A stretch of DNA of 64,000 bases. It comes from Saussurea involucrata. Its lineage: Eukaryota > Streptophyta > Magnoliopsida > Asterales > Asteraceae. The notes beneath the pieces are model-generated. The model did no database searches. It saw nothing but the letters and a program-made list of their open reading frames with translations, and was not told where the DNA came from. The stretch covers positions 57,318,820 to 57,382,819 of the forward strand of contig CM066315.1 in NCBI GenBank assembly GCA_033807775.1, in the 5' to 3' direction. A program made the position numbers and the translations under genes. This document shows, in pieces, positions 23,101-33,725 of the stretch (positions within the stretch are counted from its first letter, which is position 1; each line of letters starts with the position of its first letter).

Positions 23101-23399
23101 CTCAAGTCTTGTGGATGAGAAATCAGCTACTAGACTATGATCTTCAGCTCTCCAAAATTCCAATCTATTGCGACAGCACAAGTGCCATCGCTATAGCAAA
23201 CAATCCAGTACTACATTCAAAGACCAAACATATAGAAATCAGATATCATTTTATCAGAGATCATGTGATGAATGGTGATATAGAACTTCATTTTATCCCA
23301 ACTGATTATCAGTTAGCTGATTTATTTACCAAACCTCTTGATGAGACAAGATTCAACTTTCTCATCATCGAGCTTGGAATGCTGAACTTTGAAGGATAA
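20121..23399 (+). pseudogene. pol: Element A Pol, two premature stops
   Basis: Same frame as gag, with no ATG at its head (the first codon shown is TTG). In order: protease DSGCSRH-like site (here DSGCFRH), integrase zinc finger H..H/CSAC and DDE core, reverse transcriptase with YVDD, and RNase H ending at 23399. Two nonsense codons interrupt it. TAG at 21099-21101 replaces the tryptophan codon in the TQFWAEA stretch of sister copies. TAA at 21723-21725 replaces a glutamine codon in the integrase-RT linker. Both are transition changes. A functional polyprotein cannot be made. Confidence 0.9.
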
Positions 23400-23988
23400 A
23401 ATCTTCAGCGGTTCACATTGATCAGCGATAGGATAAAATCAACTTGTATAACCCATTCTATCATCTTCTCTCTGAATAAACTTGATTCACTGATATCAAG
23501 GTATGTTTTCTCTCTCTGACAACCGCATGAAAATGCAAGATTTCAAAACAGAATGCATCGCTGAATATCTCTTCCTTAACAGCGATATTTTGAAAATTCT
23601 TAAAACCTTCACTGATATTTCCATTCAGTGCTTCATGTTTTCAAAAGTATCCCTGAGTTTTTCAAAACCTCAGAGACAACCAAGAATATGAAAGGACAGT
23701 TGTGACGTCATTACAACGGATAAGCCCTGGCACGTTTTTCTTTCTGACACACGTTTGCACGTTTCGTTTACTCGCCAATCAAATGCAAACACGTGTCCGT
23801 GTCATGATGAAAATCTTTTCCCGCTCAAGGTTTTCTCTTTCTAAAATCTCTATATAAACAAATTCTTTGTTTATATTTTTCTTTTACGCGAAATTCATCT
23901 TCCTCCACAAGAAAGAATTCACTGTTGCATTTGTGCTTTAAAAAAAAACTTCAAGAACTGTTCATCATCTTCTTCATCAAACATCAAG
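23400..23988 (+). promoter_or_regulatory. Element A internal promoter-like block and leader before ORF3
   Basis: Between pol and ORF3 lie TGACGTCA (23703-23710), CCAATC (about 23775), a G-box-like CACGTGTC (23790-23797) and TATATAAAC (23851). The order and spacing are the same in B, C and D. The transcript leader would run from about 23880 to a donor at 23988/23989 (AAG|GTTAATA). A candidate leader intron follows, 23989-24390 (402 bp), ending TAATACAG four bases before the ORF3 ATG. Confidence 0.6.
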
Positions 23989-24394
23989 GTTAATATGTTC
24001 TTATTATTTACCGAATGCAAATAACTTGTTTCTGATCTACTCTTTGTTTAACAAGATCAAACAAAAGAACTTCTTAAAAATGAAATCATTTTCTTTCATG
24101 GTTTTATGAACACAACCATTTCATGGTTGTTCTTCAAGTTTAAATGCAAAAATCTTAAACTTATTCTTCACACATTCGTTTTTCCAGAATCCCTATCTTC
24201 AAAGAGAACTGGATAACAAGAATAAATGGGTTTTATATTTCGTTTCTTAAAATCAAGAAAAACCCTAATCTTCATTAAGACATTTGTGTCTGAACGAAAT
24301 GGATAAAATTTGAACCATCTTAATGGAAAAATCTTTCCACATTAAGATTATTCTTATTTGTTAACATCTTTGGTTGAACTGATAATACAGAGAA

Positions 24395-27058
24395 ATGGCA
24401 TCATCTGACATTCCTGCTACCGCTGAGAACATCTCCACTGATTCTGAGGAAGTGGACATCCTCAAGGCTCCTCAAGTCAAGTTTGCCCTTGACAAACTGG
24501 ATTGGACTAAGGTGAACAACCTCTATGCGCTTCTCGAGTTTCCTCCTCGAAAGCAAGTCACACATCTAGATGATGCTGTGAAATTCCTAAAGAATTGATG
24601 CATCTCCACAGCCCTGACCATAACACCTCCTGCCCATCAGCTTTTGCTCTCACAATTCTGGTACTCAGCCAGACACTCTCAACTTCCTTCAGCCAAAGAC
24701 CCCTCCAAAACAATCGATTGCATCCTCTGCGATATCGAATATGGCACCATGAAGATCACCCCCGCCATTATTCGCAAAGCTCTCAGCCTTCCCATCGCTA
24801 CCAAGGAAAAACCTTTTGTTCCCCTCCCTGACCCCAAGAAAAACTCAGACAGGGAAGCCATCATTGCATTTTTCGATGCAATGGGCTATGTATGGGAAAT
24901 CGGCAGAGACATGAAGGCCGAGAAGAAGCTGACGATTATCAAGAAATCGAAAATGCCCAGCGAAATGAATTTCATCTTCGCTCATCTAATCAATTGCATG
25001 ACTGCAAAGAGCGGCTCCTCTGACCAAGCCGCTAAACCTCAGCAAGCAATGGGATATGCACTGCTGAAAGGTCTCAACATAGACTGGGCATCGATTATCT
25101 ATGATGACCTAGTTCTAAGAGTGGACACCGTCGTTGACAGACCTCCATGGGTTCCCTACCCCCGATTCATCAGCGCCATCTTCCAATATGGCCTGAAGGA
25201 GAGCTACCCAACTGATGGTGACCTGAAACTCTCTCAGGTCGGCCCAAAGATACTCGACTTCAAACCGATGGTGAATGAGGTACGTCTTTCTACACTCTTG
25301 ACTCTTCTTAACCCTACTCCTTCTTCTACTTCTGCAGCTCCTTCAGCGGACAAACCCACCGCTGATACCCCAGCTGCTACCTCTATTCCTCTTAAAAGGA
25401 AACAATCATCTACCCCACTTGGTTCTAAAAGGATCAAGAAAACAAAGGAGCAACCCCATCAATTTTATGCTGAAGACTCCTCAGCTCTTTCTGCAGAGCT
25501 GAAGGAACGTTCAGTGGTACACTCTGCCACACCTGAACAACCCATCCATTCCATCCCAACTTCAGCGTCTCTAAACGCTGAGGTTACAAACTTGGAACCT
25601 ACCCAACCTCCTTCAGTCTCTCAAAAGACTGATGAAGTGATTTTCAGCGAATCCAACGCTGAACTTAGAACCCAACCTCCATTCTTAGCCTTCACTCCTC
25701 CCTCCACTCATTTAGACTCTACTCCAATTATCACTGAAGCACCTGTCATTCCTCCAGAAGTTAGAGAAAATACTCTTCAAGGAGTGATGGGCACAGGACC
25801 TGCAGAGATGACCATACGTCACCACACCTTAGTTGACGATATGGAACTTTACTCAGGCACCCGTGATTTTGATGAATTCACCAATCCTCCTGCAGGTAAA
25901 CAACAACCCATAAACACTGTCACTAAACCCTAAACTTCTGAGCTTTCCTCTGTTCACAAGTTCTTATATGTTACAGGTCCTAATTTGGGAGACATCAACG
26001 CCTCTCTGAAGTCCGTGGAGACAAAGCTGACAGGTCTCACCACTACTCTTTCAAATAACTCTACAGCTGTAACAAACGCTGGAGAGAATATTACAAAGCT
26101 GATAACGGTGGTGGAGAAGAAGGCTTCCACAGATGACATGAAGCAGGTTGATAAAACTCTCAGCGACTTCGCCAAAGTGCTCGCTGACATCTACACAGAC
26201 TACACCTCTCTCAAAAACTCAGTTTCATCCTTGTCCAGCGAGGTCACAACGCTTAAGACATCGGTTGGACAACTAGAGGGAGATATGTCTACTGTGAAGA
26301 ATGACTTAGGTTCTGTAAAGACCGATGTTGGTTCGATGAAAACGATGATCGAGCAGCTGCTACACAAAGCGAATACTCCTGCTCCTGCCTCTGCCCCCGT
26401 CCCTGCATCTGACAACTTCACAGCGGTGGATCGCACTGAGCTGGAGAAGATCAATCCTGCTATTTCTGGCCTTCAAGACAGAATAGCAAAGATTGAAGGT
26501 TGTATAGGTATCTCTGGCCAAGAAGACAGAGAACCTACCAAAGCTGTTGAGTCTACCCATTCCTCCCCCAGTCATCATGAAAAAGAGGGGGAGAAGAGCG
26601 CTGAAGACCTCTCCAAGAGCGCTGAAGACCTTTCCCATGATGAATCTATCAAGGGAGAGAAGACGGATGCTGAAGAAACCACCGCTGGACCTCAGGGAGA
26701 TGAAAACCCTGAGGAAACCGAGAAGCTCGCCTCTGTATCTGAGGGGGAGCAACTCGAAGAAGAAGCTGATAAAACCGAATCCGAAGCAGAAGATGATGAA
26801 GCCGTCGACATCCCTGATGATAAACCATCTTCTTCTCCAAAGAATGATGATGATGATGATGATGACGAAGATGACGATGACTTCTTTATCGTCAAACCTG
26901 CTCCGAGGATCAAAGCTCTTAAGGGAATCTCGATAGATGAACCTTCAGGGTAGCGGACAAAGACAAAGCCCTCAGCCTCTGGAGCTGAGAAAGGCAAAGG
27001 CAAAAGCGTCGCTGAAGATGATAATCTGACGATCTTGCTTGAAAAGCCGTTTTTTTAG
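24395..27058 (+). pseudogene. Element A ORF3, extra 3' gene, broken
   Basis: Homologous to the intact ORF3 of D (55996-58653) and C. One frame throughout but interrupted: TGA at 24596-24598, TAA at 25931-25933, TAG at about 26951-26953 and TAG at 27056-27058 just before the candidate splice donor. The TAA at 25931 falls inside an 81-bp candidate intron (25896-25976), so it alone might be harmless. The N-terminal domain with the YPRF motif, the coiled coil after 25985 and the acidic Asp-rich tail (about 26847-26880) are still recognisable. Confidence 0.8.
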
Positions 27059-27197
27059 GTACACTAAACATCTCTCACTCCATCCCTCCTCTATCATACA
27101 CTATCAGTTCTTCTACCCAAGCCTATACACTTGAACCAATTCTCTCTATCTGATTCTACCCAAGTTCTTACTTGTAAGATCGCTGTGTTTCAGCTAG

Positions 27198-28445
27198 TCC
27201 TCTCCCCTGTTTGAGGATATCGCTGAAGGTTCCACAACTGCGACTTCACCAATAATACCAACTGCTGCTGAAGAAATAATCTCAGTCTTAGATTTGATCT
27301 CTGAGACTGATGAACCAGAAGAACAGCTACTCTCGCACAATCGCAGACCTTCCTTAGCCCCTCAAAAGCTAAGTGAAGAGGATCAGAAAAGAAGAGAGGA
27401 AATAATAAAGCGATTCGAGGATCTGCGAATCATTCTGAAGCGTGATCAACTTCCTTCAGTTCCTTCAAAGTTCAAAATTTCCAAAGCTGAATACAAGGAA
27501 CACCTCAGAGCTGAACGCCTAATCGCTGAAAGAAAGGAAGCTGAAGAAAAAGACAGAGAATACGCCATCAAGCTTACTCAAGAATCTGTCAAAGACCCCA
27601 AGCTGAAACGTGTTCCCATTCAAGTCCAACGTAAGCTCTGGGAAGAAGCCCAGAAGATCGTGGAGAAGAAAACTGAAGTTTCTCAGACCACCCTGAACTG
27701 GTGTAAAGAGAAAATACACTTCAGATACCGTCCAGCAAAGATCAACAAGGTATTCATCTCTGGAAGAACCTCTATCGGAGTACCTATTGTTGACATCAAA
27801 CTTTTCAGAGAAGATGGCCAATCTGAAGCTTTTCGCGCTGACACTGTAAAAAGGTATGGTCTCTCCGAATGGCTGGAGATGAGGTTAGTTATCCAAACGT
27901 CACAATCTAAGTACAAGGATCATTTCGAAAAACTGATAAACAGACAGATCGATTTGATATCTTCTTGTGTGGACATTCCTCCTCCTCCTGATCTTAAGCT
28001 GAAATGAAAAAGGGCCTCCTCAAAGAAGAAACGTCAAGATTCAGACTCAGGTCCTGTCATACGAAATGAAACTGGTATCGGTTTCTCTCGCACTGAAGTG
28101 CTTGGTCCTGACCCTGATCTATCTGCCCTTGACATATCTCTGCCACCCTGTGAACTTTTCGTCCCTGGTAAAGTCGTCAGTGATCCATATGGAATATTCT
28201 TTCTTGACTACGATGGACGAAAATGTTTTCAACGGATCGCTGAGCTTCCAATCACTCCAATCGAACAGCTCAGAGATCTCATCTGGTGGTGTGACTTCAA
28301 ACAAGACATTCAGGCACGACACCTAAAACCCTTGATCTTTGAAGAAGCGCTGGATAAAAGAAAACAAGAAGTAACGGTTCCTGACTGTATAATCCCCACT
28401 GAAAAGACCCTTGATGAACTTCTCATTAAGGAAGAACCTTTGTAA
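27198..28445 (+). pseudogene. Element A ORF4 (candidate second exon of the extra gene), one stop
   Basis: Open from the candidate acceptor CAGCTAG|TC at 27197/27198, with its first ATG at 27294. TGA at 28005-28007 interrupts a Lys-rich stretch; the same frame then continues to 28445. The content matches ORF4 of D: a charged helical part, IHFRYRPAKINKVF, VKRYGLSEWLEM and a C-terminal PYGIFFLDYD domain. Function unknown. Confidence 0.75.
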
Positions 28446-28706
28446 GCTGATATGATCGCCCTTTTCTCTATTGTATCAGTTATTCTTCTGTACTTGTAAT
28501 TTATTTCGCTTGTACTTATAATCTTTCCATTTCTCTTTGTAACCTGATTCAAAGTTTTAAAGAAAGATTTCAGCGAATGTACTTTACTCCATCAGTACTG
28601 AAAAGATCCCAGAAAACAGTAAAAGGGACAAATATTTTATGAGTTCTTTTTATCCTTATGTTTTCATTAAATAGCAATTTTCTTTGTTGCTATGTCATAA
28701 TCAAAT

Positions 28707-28715
28707 AGGGGGAGA
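28707..28715 (+). other. Element A polypurine tract
   Basis: AGGGGGAGA followed by one T and the 3' LTR. This is the plus-strand primer for reverse transcription and is identical in C and D. Confidence 0.9.
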
Positions 28716-28716
28716 T

Positions 28717-29683
28717 TGTTGACCCAAACCCTCAGTGATTTGATAATGACCCTCTCTTATATACTTAGTAAAAATTGTAAGTAAACAATATGTATCAGAG
28801 TTTCACTATCGTTGATAAGTACTAAGATCTTCCAGTACCGCTGATAGGAACTCTCGCTCTTTAAAATTAAACATTCAGCGAACATTGTTCACCATAAATG
28901 CCCTGAGTCTATTCAGTCATTATGATGATCGCTGATAAGTTAGTTGTTTACTTATGATCCCTGAAGACAATTTTCACGTCAACAAAGGTTCTACGCTGAA
29001 GTCGAAGATCAAGCTCAAGAACCAGCGACAAGTCTCCTAATGAACTGATGCGGATCAGCGAAGACTCAGATTTATCCAATCAACGTGAAGTATCAAGTAC
29101 AAGACTTCAGCTATCGCTGAACTTTATCATTCGCTGAATAGATAATGATAATGCTCTGAATCAACGAAAGCTGATCATGAAGTCCTCCGTACAAAGTACT
29201 TTTGTCTTAACCACCCTTGCACGACTCCGTACGAAATGTCAGAAAAGAACCTCCGACTATCTGAAATCGTACAACCACTCTGATACTACACTGTTCATCC
29301 ATGCGGCTACTAAGGTTGTCAACAAAGGTCAATGACATGCAACCAACCAACTGATGACACGTGTAAAGTGTATACTGACTTGCATTAAATGCATGCAGTA
29401 TATAAAGAGATGAACCCACTTCATTTGAAGCAACTTGCTAACTCTGGACAAGTTCAATCTCTTATCTCAAGATAGGTTATTATTAGTAATTTCCTTATCT
29501 CTCTTAGTGCAAGAAACCTTAGTGTTCCAACTTGTTTAGATTTAGGTTTATCCTTAATCTTGTTTCCGCAACAAGCTGTAAATTGTTAATGATTTATCAA
29601 TAAACAATTTAGAAAAGTAAAATCTATGTGTTTGTATTCACCCCCCCCCTTCTACAAACTTGTATAGGCCTTCGAGACCAACA
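28717..29683 (+). repeat. Element A 3' LTR
   Basis: 967 bp, starting TGTTGACCC and ending GAGACCAACA. About 14 differences from the 5' LTR were counted by eye. Confidence 0.95.
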
Positions 29684-29688
29684 AATCT

Positions 29689-30311
29689 TGGTCCATGAAT
29701 TGGAAGTCAAAGGTATGGGCATCAACGCTAATTTTGTTATTGGTTCAATTATTGACAAGTTACCTCCATCCTGGAAAAATTTTAAACTTTATCTTAAACA
29801 TTTGTCCGAGGATATGAGTTTTGAGCAATTGATACTCAAATTGCGGGTGGAGGAGGACAACCGGATGAACGAGAAAGCGGATGCTATCTCGTTGGAACCA
29901 AATACAAATATGGTTACCGGTAACTCATCAAAGACAAAGTTCCAAAAAAAAAAGGAAAGGGAAAGGCGACGGGTTTCAAGCATAATCTCCATGCTTCAAA
30001 CCCACTATCCGTACAACGAAGGCCTTTCAAAAAGCATGTGATGAGTTGCTGGGTATGCGGAAAGCCGGGGCATCGAGCCAAGGATTTCCGCCATAGAAGA
30101 GACCATAGTGGTCCCGGAGGAGGAGGTGCCGGTGGAAACCCCCATCAAGCCAACGTGGTCAATGCTCTAAATCAATTCGTTGGAGTAATTGAGGCTTTTA
30201 TGGTTACAAACGTGACCGATTGGTGGGTTGATACCGGTGCCACCAAACATATTTGCAACTCCAAAAACATGTTTGCCATCCCCACAAATCTGTTGAAAAG
30301 TCTAATCGAGT
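29689..30311 (+). pseudogene. Element E gag C-terminal half, zinc knuckle and protease start
   Basis: Gag resumes directly after the duplicated AATCT with LVHELEVKGMGIN and IIDKLPPSWKNFK, typical of UBN2-type copia Gag. A frameshift in a run of ten A residues near 29943 moves the rest to another frame. There the CCHC knuckle CWVCGKPGHRAKDF (about 30044) and the protease site WWVDTGATKHIC (about 30220) follow. The knuckle's last cysteine position reads F in this copy, so it is probably damaged. Confidence 0.8.
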
Positions 30312-30542
30312 ACTTGGACTAATCCACAACGATTTATGTGATTACAAAGCCACACCCACACCCACACGTGGAGGAAAGAATTATTATGTATCATTTATTG
30401 ATGACTGCAGTAAACATTGTTGTGTATACTTAATACATACCAAAGATGAAGCTTTGAATATGTTTAAGACATACAAGGCTGAAGTTGAAAAACAACTTGA
30501 CAAAAGAATAAAAATTCTGAGATCCGATAGAGGAGGAGAATA
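30312..30542 (+). pseudogene. Element E integrase core fragment
   Basis: The sequence jumps from just after the protease site to the integrase catalytic core: LIHNDLCDYK, then SFIDDCSK and LRSDRGGEY, which carry the first two DDE aspartates. The rest of protease and the HHCC zinc finger are missing, so an internal deletion lies near 30300. A small tandem ACACCC repeat (TPTPTRGG) is also seen. The piece ends where element B begins at 30543; the catalytic Glu and RT of E are beyond the window. Confidence 0.8.
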
Positions 30543-31312
30543 TGTTGATCCAAACCCTCAGTGATTTGATAATGACCCTCTCTTTTATACTTAGTGAAAA
30601 TTGTAAGTAAACAATATGTATCAGAGTTTCACTATCGCTGATAAGTACTAAGATCTTCCAGTACCGCTGATAGGAACTCTTGCCCTTTAGATTAAACATT
30701 CAGCGAAACTGTTCACCATAAATGCTCTGAGTCTGTTCAGTCAGTATGATGATCACTGATAAGTTAGTTGTTTACTTATGATCCCTGAAGACAAGTTTCA
30801 CGTCAACAAAGGTTCTACGCTGAAGTCGAAGATCAAGCTCAAGAACCAGCGACAAGTCTCCTAATGAACTGATACGGATCAGCGAGGACTCAGATTTGTC
30901 CACTCAACGTGAAGTATCAAGTACAAGACTTCAGCTATCGCTGAACTTTATCATTCGCTGAATAGATAATGATAATGCTCTGAATCAACGAAAGCTGATC
31001 ATGAAGTCCTCCGTACAAAGTACTTTTGTCTTAACCACCCTTGCACGACTCCGTACGAAATGTCAGAAAAGAACCTCCGACTATCTGAAATCGTACAACC
31101 ACTCTGATACTACATTGTTCATCCATGCGGCTACTAAGGTTGTCAACAAAGGTCAATGACATGCAACCAACCAGCTGATGACACGTGTAAAGTGTATACT
31201 GACTGCATTAAATGCATGCAGTATATAAAGATATGAACCCACTTCATTTGAAGTAACTTGCTAACTCTGGACAAGTTCAATCTCTTATCTCAAGATAGGT
31301 TATTATTAGTAA
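30543..31312 (+). repeat. Element B 5' LTR, 3' end deleted
   Basis: Matches the A LTR up to ATTAGTAA at 31312 and then jumps into gag (CACAAATTATATAG). Compared with A, about 291 bp are missing: the last about 194 bp of the LTR, the primer site, the leader and the first codons of gag. A TAA microhomology is present at the junction. The TATA box TATATAAAG at 31222-31230 is kept. Confidence 0.9.
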
Positions 31313-33713
31313 CACAAATTATATAGACAATGGTTCTCTTGCTAAACCCCCTAGATTTTCCAAAGATAACTTCAACTTATGGAAAAATAGGATGACACTC
31401 TTCTTAGAAGGTGTAGACCCTACTATGCCTTACTATCTAGAGAATGGTCCATTCATCCCTGTAAGAATTGATGCTGCAGTTCCAGCCGCTGAGAATAGAC
31501 CTGCTATTCCAGAAAGGCTGGTCCCTAAGGAAATCTTTCAGTGGACCGACGAAGATAAGAAGAAAGTGGCTATAGATACAAAAGCCAGATCCATACTATC
31601 CATGGCCCTTCCTGACGAAGTCTACCATTCCGTCATGAATCTGAAAACATCAAAAGCCATGTGGGACACAATATGTGTTCAGTATGAAGGAACGTCTGAA
31701 GTCCAGGACTCAAGAAAGATCAACCTGGTAAGACAATACGAAAGCTTCATTTCTGGTAAGAATGAATCTCTCTCTGAAGTTCACCAACGTTTTAATTGTT
31801 TAATTATAGATCTGAAAACTGTTGGTAAGGAATATTCTAACTTTGAAGTGCTGACAAAGTTTCTAGAATGTTTACCTGAAAGCTGGGACAATTATTCTAT
31901 GTGTCTCAAGCTGTCAAAGGATCTAAAATCAATGACCCTTTCAACCTTATATGGCATGTTGCTGAATCATGAGCAATCGAGCCATCTTAAGAAGGATCTT
32001 GTAAAAGATTCCAAAAGCACCCCTGTTGCTTTAATCTCAGAGGAACCTTCTACTCAGCGACCCTCGGTCACTATCACTGAGTTAGAAAGTAACTCTGAAA
32101 GGTCATCAAATTCTGATTCTTCAGATGATGATGAATCTTTGGCTCTCCTAACTAAAAAGTTCCGGAGATTTGCCAAAAAGAAAATGTTTAGAAAGAACAA
32201 ACCTCTTTCCATAACTGACAAGCCTAGATCATCAGCTTTTGTTGATAAGGCTACTGCTACTTGTTTTAACTGCGAAAAGACAGGACATTTCGCTATCGAG
32301 TGCAGGTCTAAGAAAGTTTCTAGCCCCTCAGCTTTCACAAAGAAATCCTTTGTTCCAAGGAATAAAGATGACAAATATTCAAAGCTGAAAGAAAAATATG
32401 CTAAGCTGAAAAGCTTTAAGAAGAAGAATAAAGGCCTGATGGCTGACAATGATTGGGCTGCTTCTGATGAAGAAGCATCATCATCTGACTCTGAAGATGA
32501 TGAAGCAAATCTATGTCTCATGGCCAAGATTGAAGAAGAGGAAGAAAGTTCAGACATTCCCTCCACTTCAACCTCTGCTATTCAGGTATCACCTTCCTTC
32601 TTTACCAATATTGCAAATATTGATGAAGGTGATAGTCTCCGTAAGATCGATCTATTGACTAGAAGTTTATACGAAGCCATGAACGACAAAACTGTGGTTG
32701 AAAACCAAAACCTTGATCTCGCTGAAAAGCTTAAAAACTGCCACCTTCAAATAGAAAAGCTTTCTAAAATTGAAGAAGACTTTAAAGATCAAGTATATTT
32801 AAATCAGCTAGTCAAAATCGAACGAGCAGAAGCTATTGCTGCATTAAAAGCTGAAAAAGCTACTGTTGAAGGATGGTGTAATTCTTCAACAAAGATCACT
32901 GAGATAATAAAGTCTCAGATTCCCCTAAGTGATAAACGTGGTCTGGGTTACAAATATGATACTCCAAAACCAACCACTGAGCGTTCAATGCTTAAATTTG
33001 GAACGTTCGTATCCTCAGTCGCTGATACTTCATCTTCTCAGTGCCCCTCGTCCATTACACCAATCCCTGAGGAAACTCCTACCTCCTCAAAAGGCAAGGA
33101 GAAAATGGTTTATTCAAAACCTACCTCTGTCTCTAAAGACAAAGGTAAAGGAATTGTTATTTGCCAAAATCCTCAGAAGGGTACCTTAGTACCAAAGCTG
33201 AATGCTTCTAAAGCTTCAGTGACTCATCCCTCTGAATCAAGGAAGTAGATCTCTGGATCTTTTCAGCGATCTACTCCTAAACTCAGAGTGGATGTCCTTG
33301 GTAAGAAATATGAAGAACTGAATGTTCGTCCCATTTCTAAAGTAAATAGTTTACTTGGTGCTGGCATTTCTAATTCGAAATCAAAAGCTCAGCATTCAAA
33401 TGGTCCTAGAACTACTTTTAGTTATAGGAAATGTTATCACTGTGGACTTACCGATCATATTGCTAGTAAGTGCCCCACAGCCACCAAAGCTGAAAAGATA
33501 GCTAAGGTGAAGATTGCCCCCAAGGCAAAGAAGACCAACCCTGGTGCAAATCAGGTCAAGGTGAATCCTACCACTGAGGTTAAGAAATTAACCAAAGTGA
33601 AGAAAGACAAAGCTGAATCTTCAAATGCTGCGAAGACTGCTGAATCTTCCATTCCAACTACTTCCACTGACAAACGTGTATACATGGTTAAGTGGGTACC
33701 CAAGAAAAACTAA
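31310..33713 (+). pseudogene. gag: Element B Gag, start codon lost, one stop
   Basis: Gag resumes after about codon 6 because of the LTR-gag deletion. The first internal ATG is at 31392. TAG at 33246-33248 replaces a CAG codon. Both zinc knuckles are present (CFNCEKTGHFAIEC, CYHCGLTDHIASKC). The frame ends at 33711-33713 with the family-conserved TAA before pol. Most like A (for instance the PVRIDAAVPAAENRPAIPE segment). Confidence 0.9.
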
Positions 33714-33725
33714 TCTTCCTTTGTA

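Larger units (their letters stand above)
16644..29683 (+). mobile_element. Element A: Maximus/SIRE-like Ty1/copia retrotransposon, 13,040 bp, complete but defective
   Basis: The element is bounded by LTRs of 967 bp each (16644-17610, 28717-29683) and a perfect 5-bp duplication AATCT (16639-16643, 29684-29688). It has a primer site, gag, pol, the extra ORF3/ORF4 gene and a polypurine tract. By eye the LTRs differ at about 14 positions (about 1.4%). Several stop codons in pol, ORF3 and ORF4 make it non-autonomous. It lies in the gag gene of element E. Confidence 0.95.
15602..30542 (+). mobile_element. Element E: Ty1/copia retrotransposon, outermost host of the nest (split)
   Basis: E begins with a TGTTGGGA terminus at 15602. 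Visible parts are 15602-16643 and 29689-30542, separated by element A, whose insertion duplicated AATCT. At 30543 element B interrupts it, and the rest of E lies beyond the window. Its gag (UBN2-type), zinc knuckle, protease and integrase core pieces are clearly copia, but differ from the SIRE-like family of A-D. It has lost an internal part between protease and integrase, so it is long dead. Confidence 0.8.

Noticed and set aside
26692..27003. Poly-Ser open frames antisense to ORF3 (also 38938-39240 and 58290-58595)
   Set aside because: They are the reverse complement of the Asp/Glu-rich tract of ORF3; composition artefacts.
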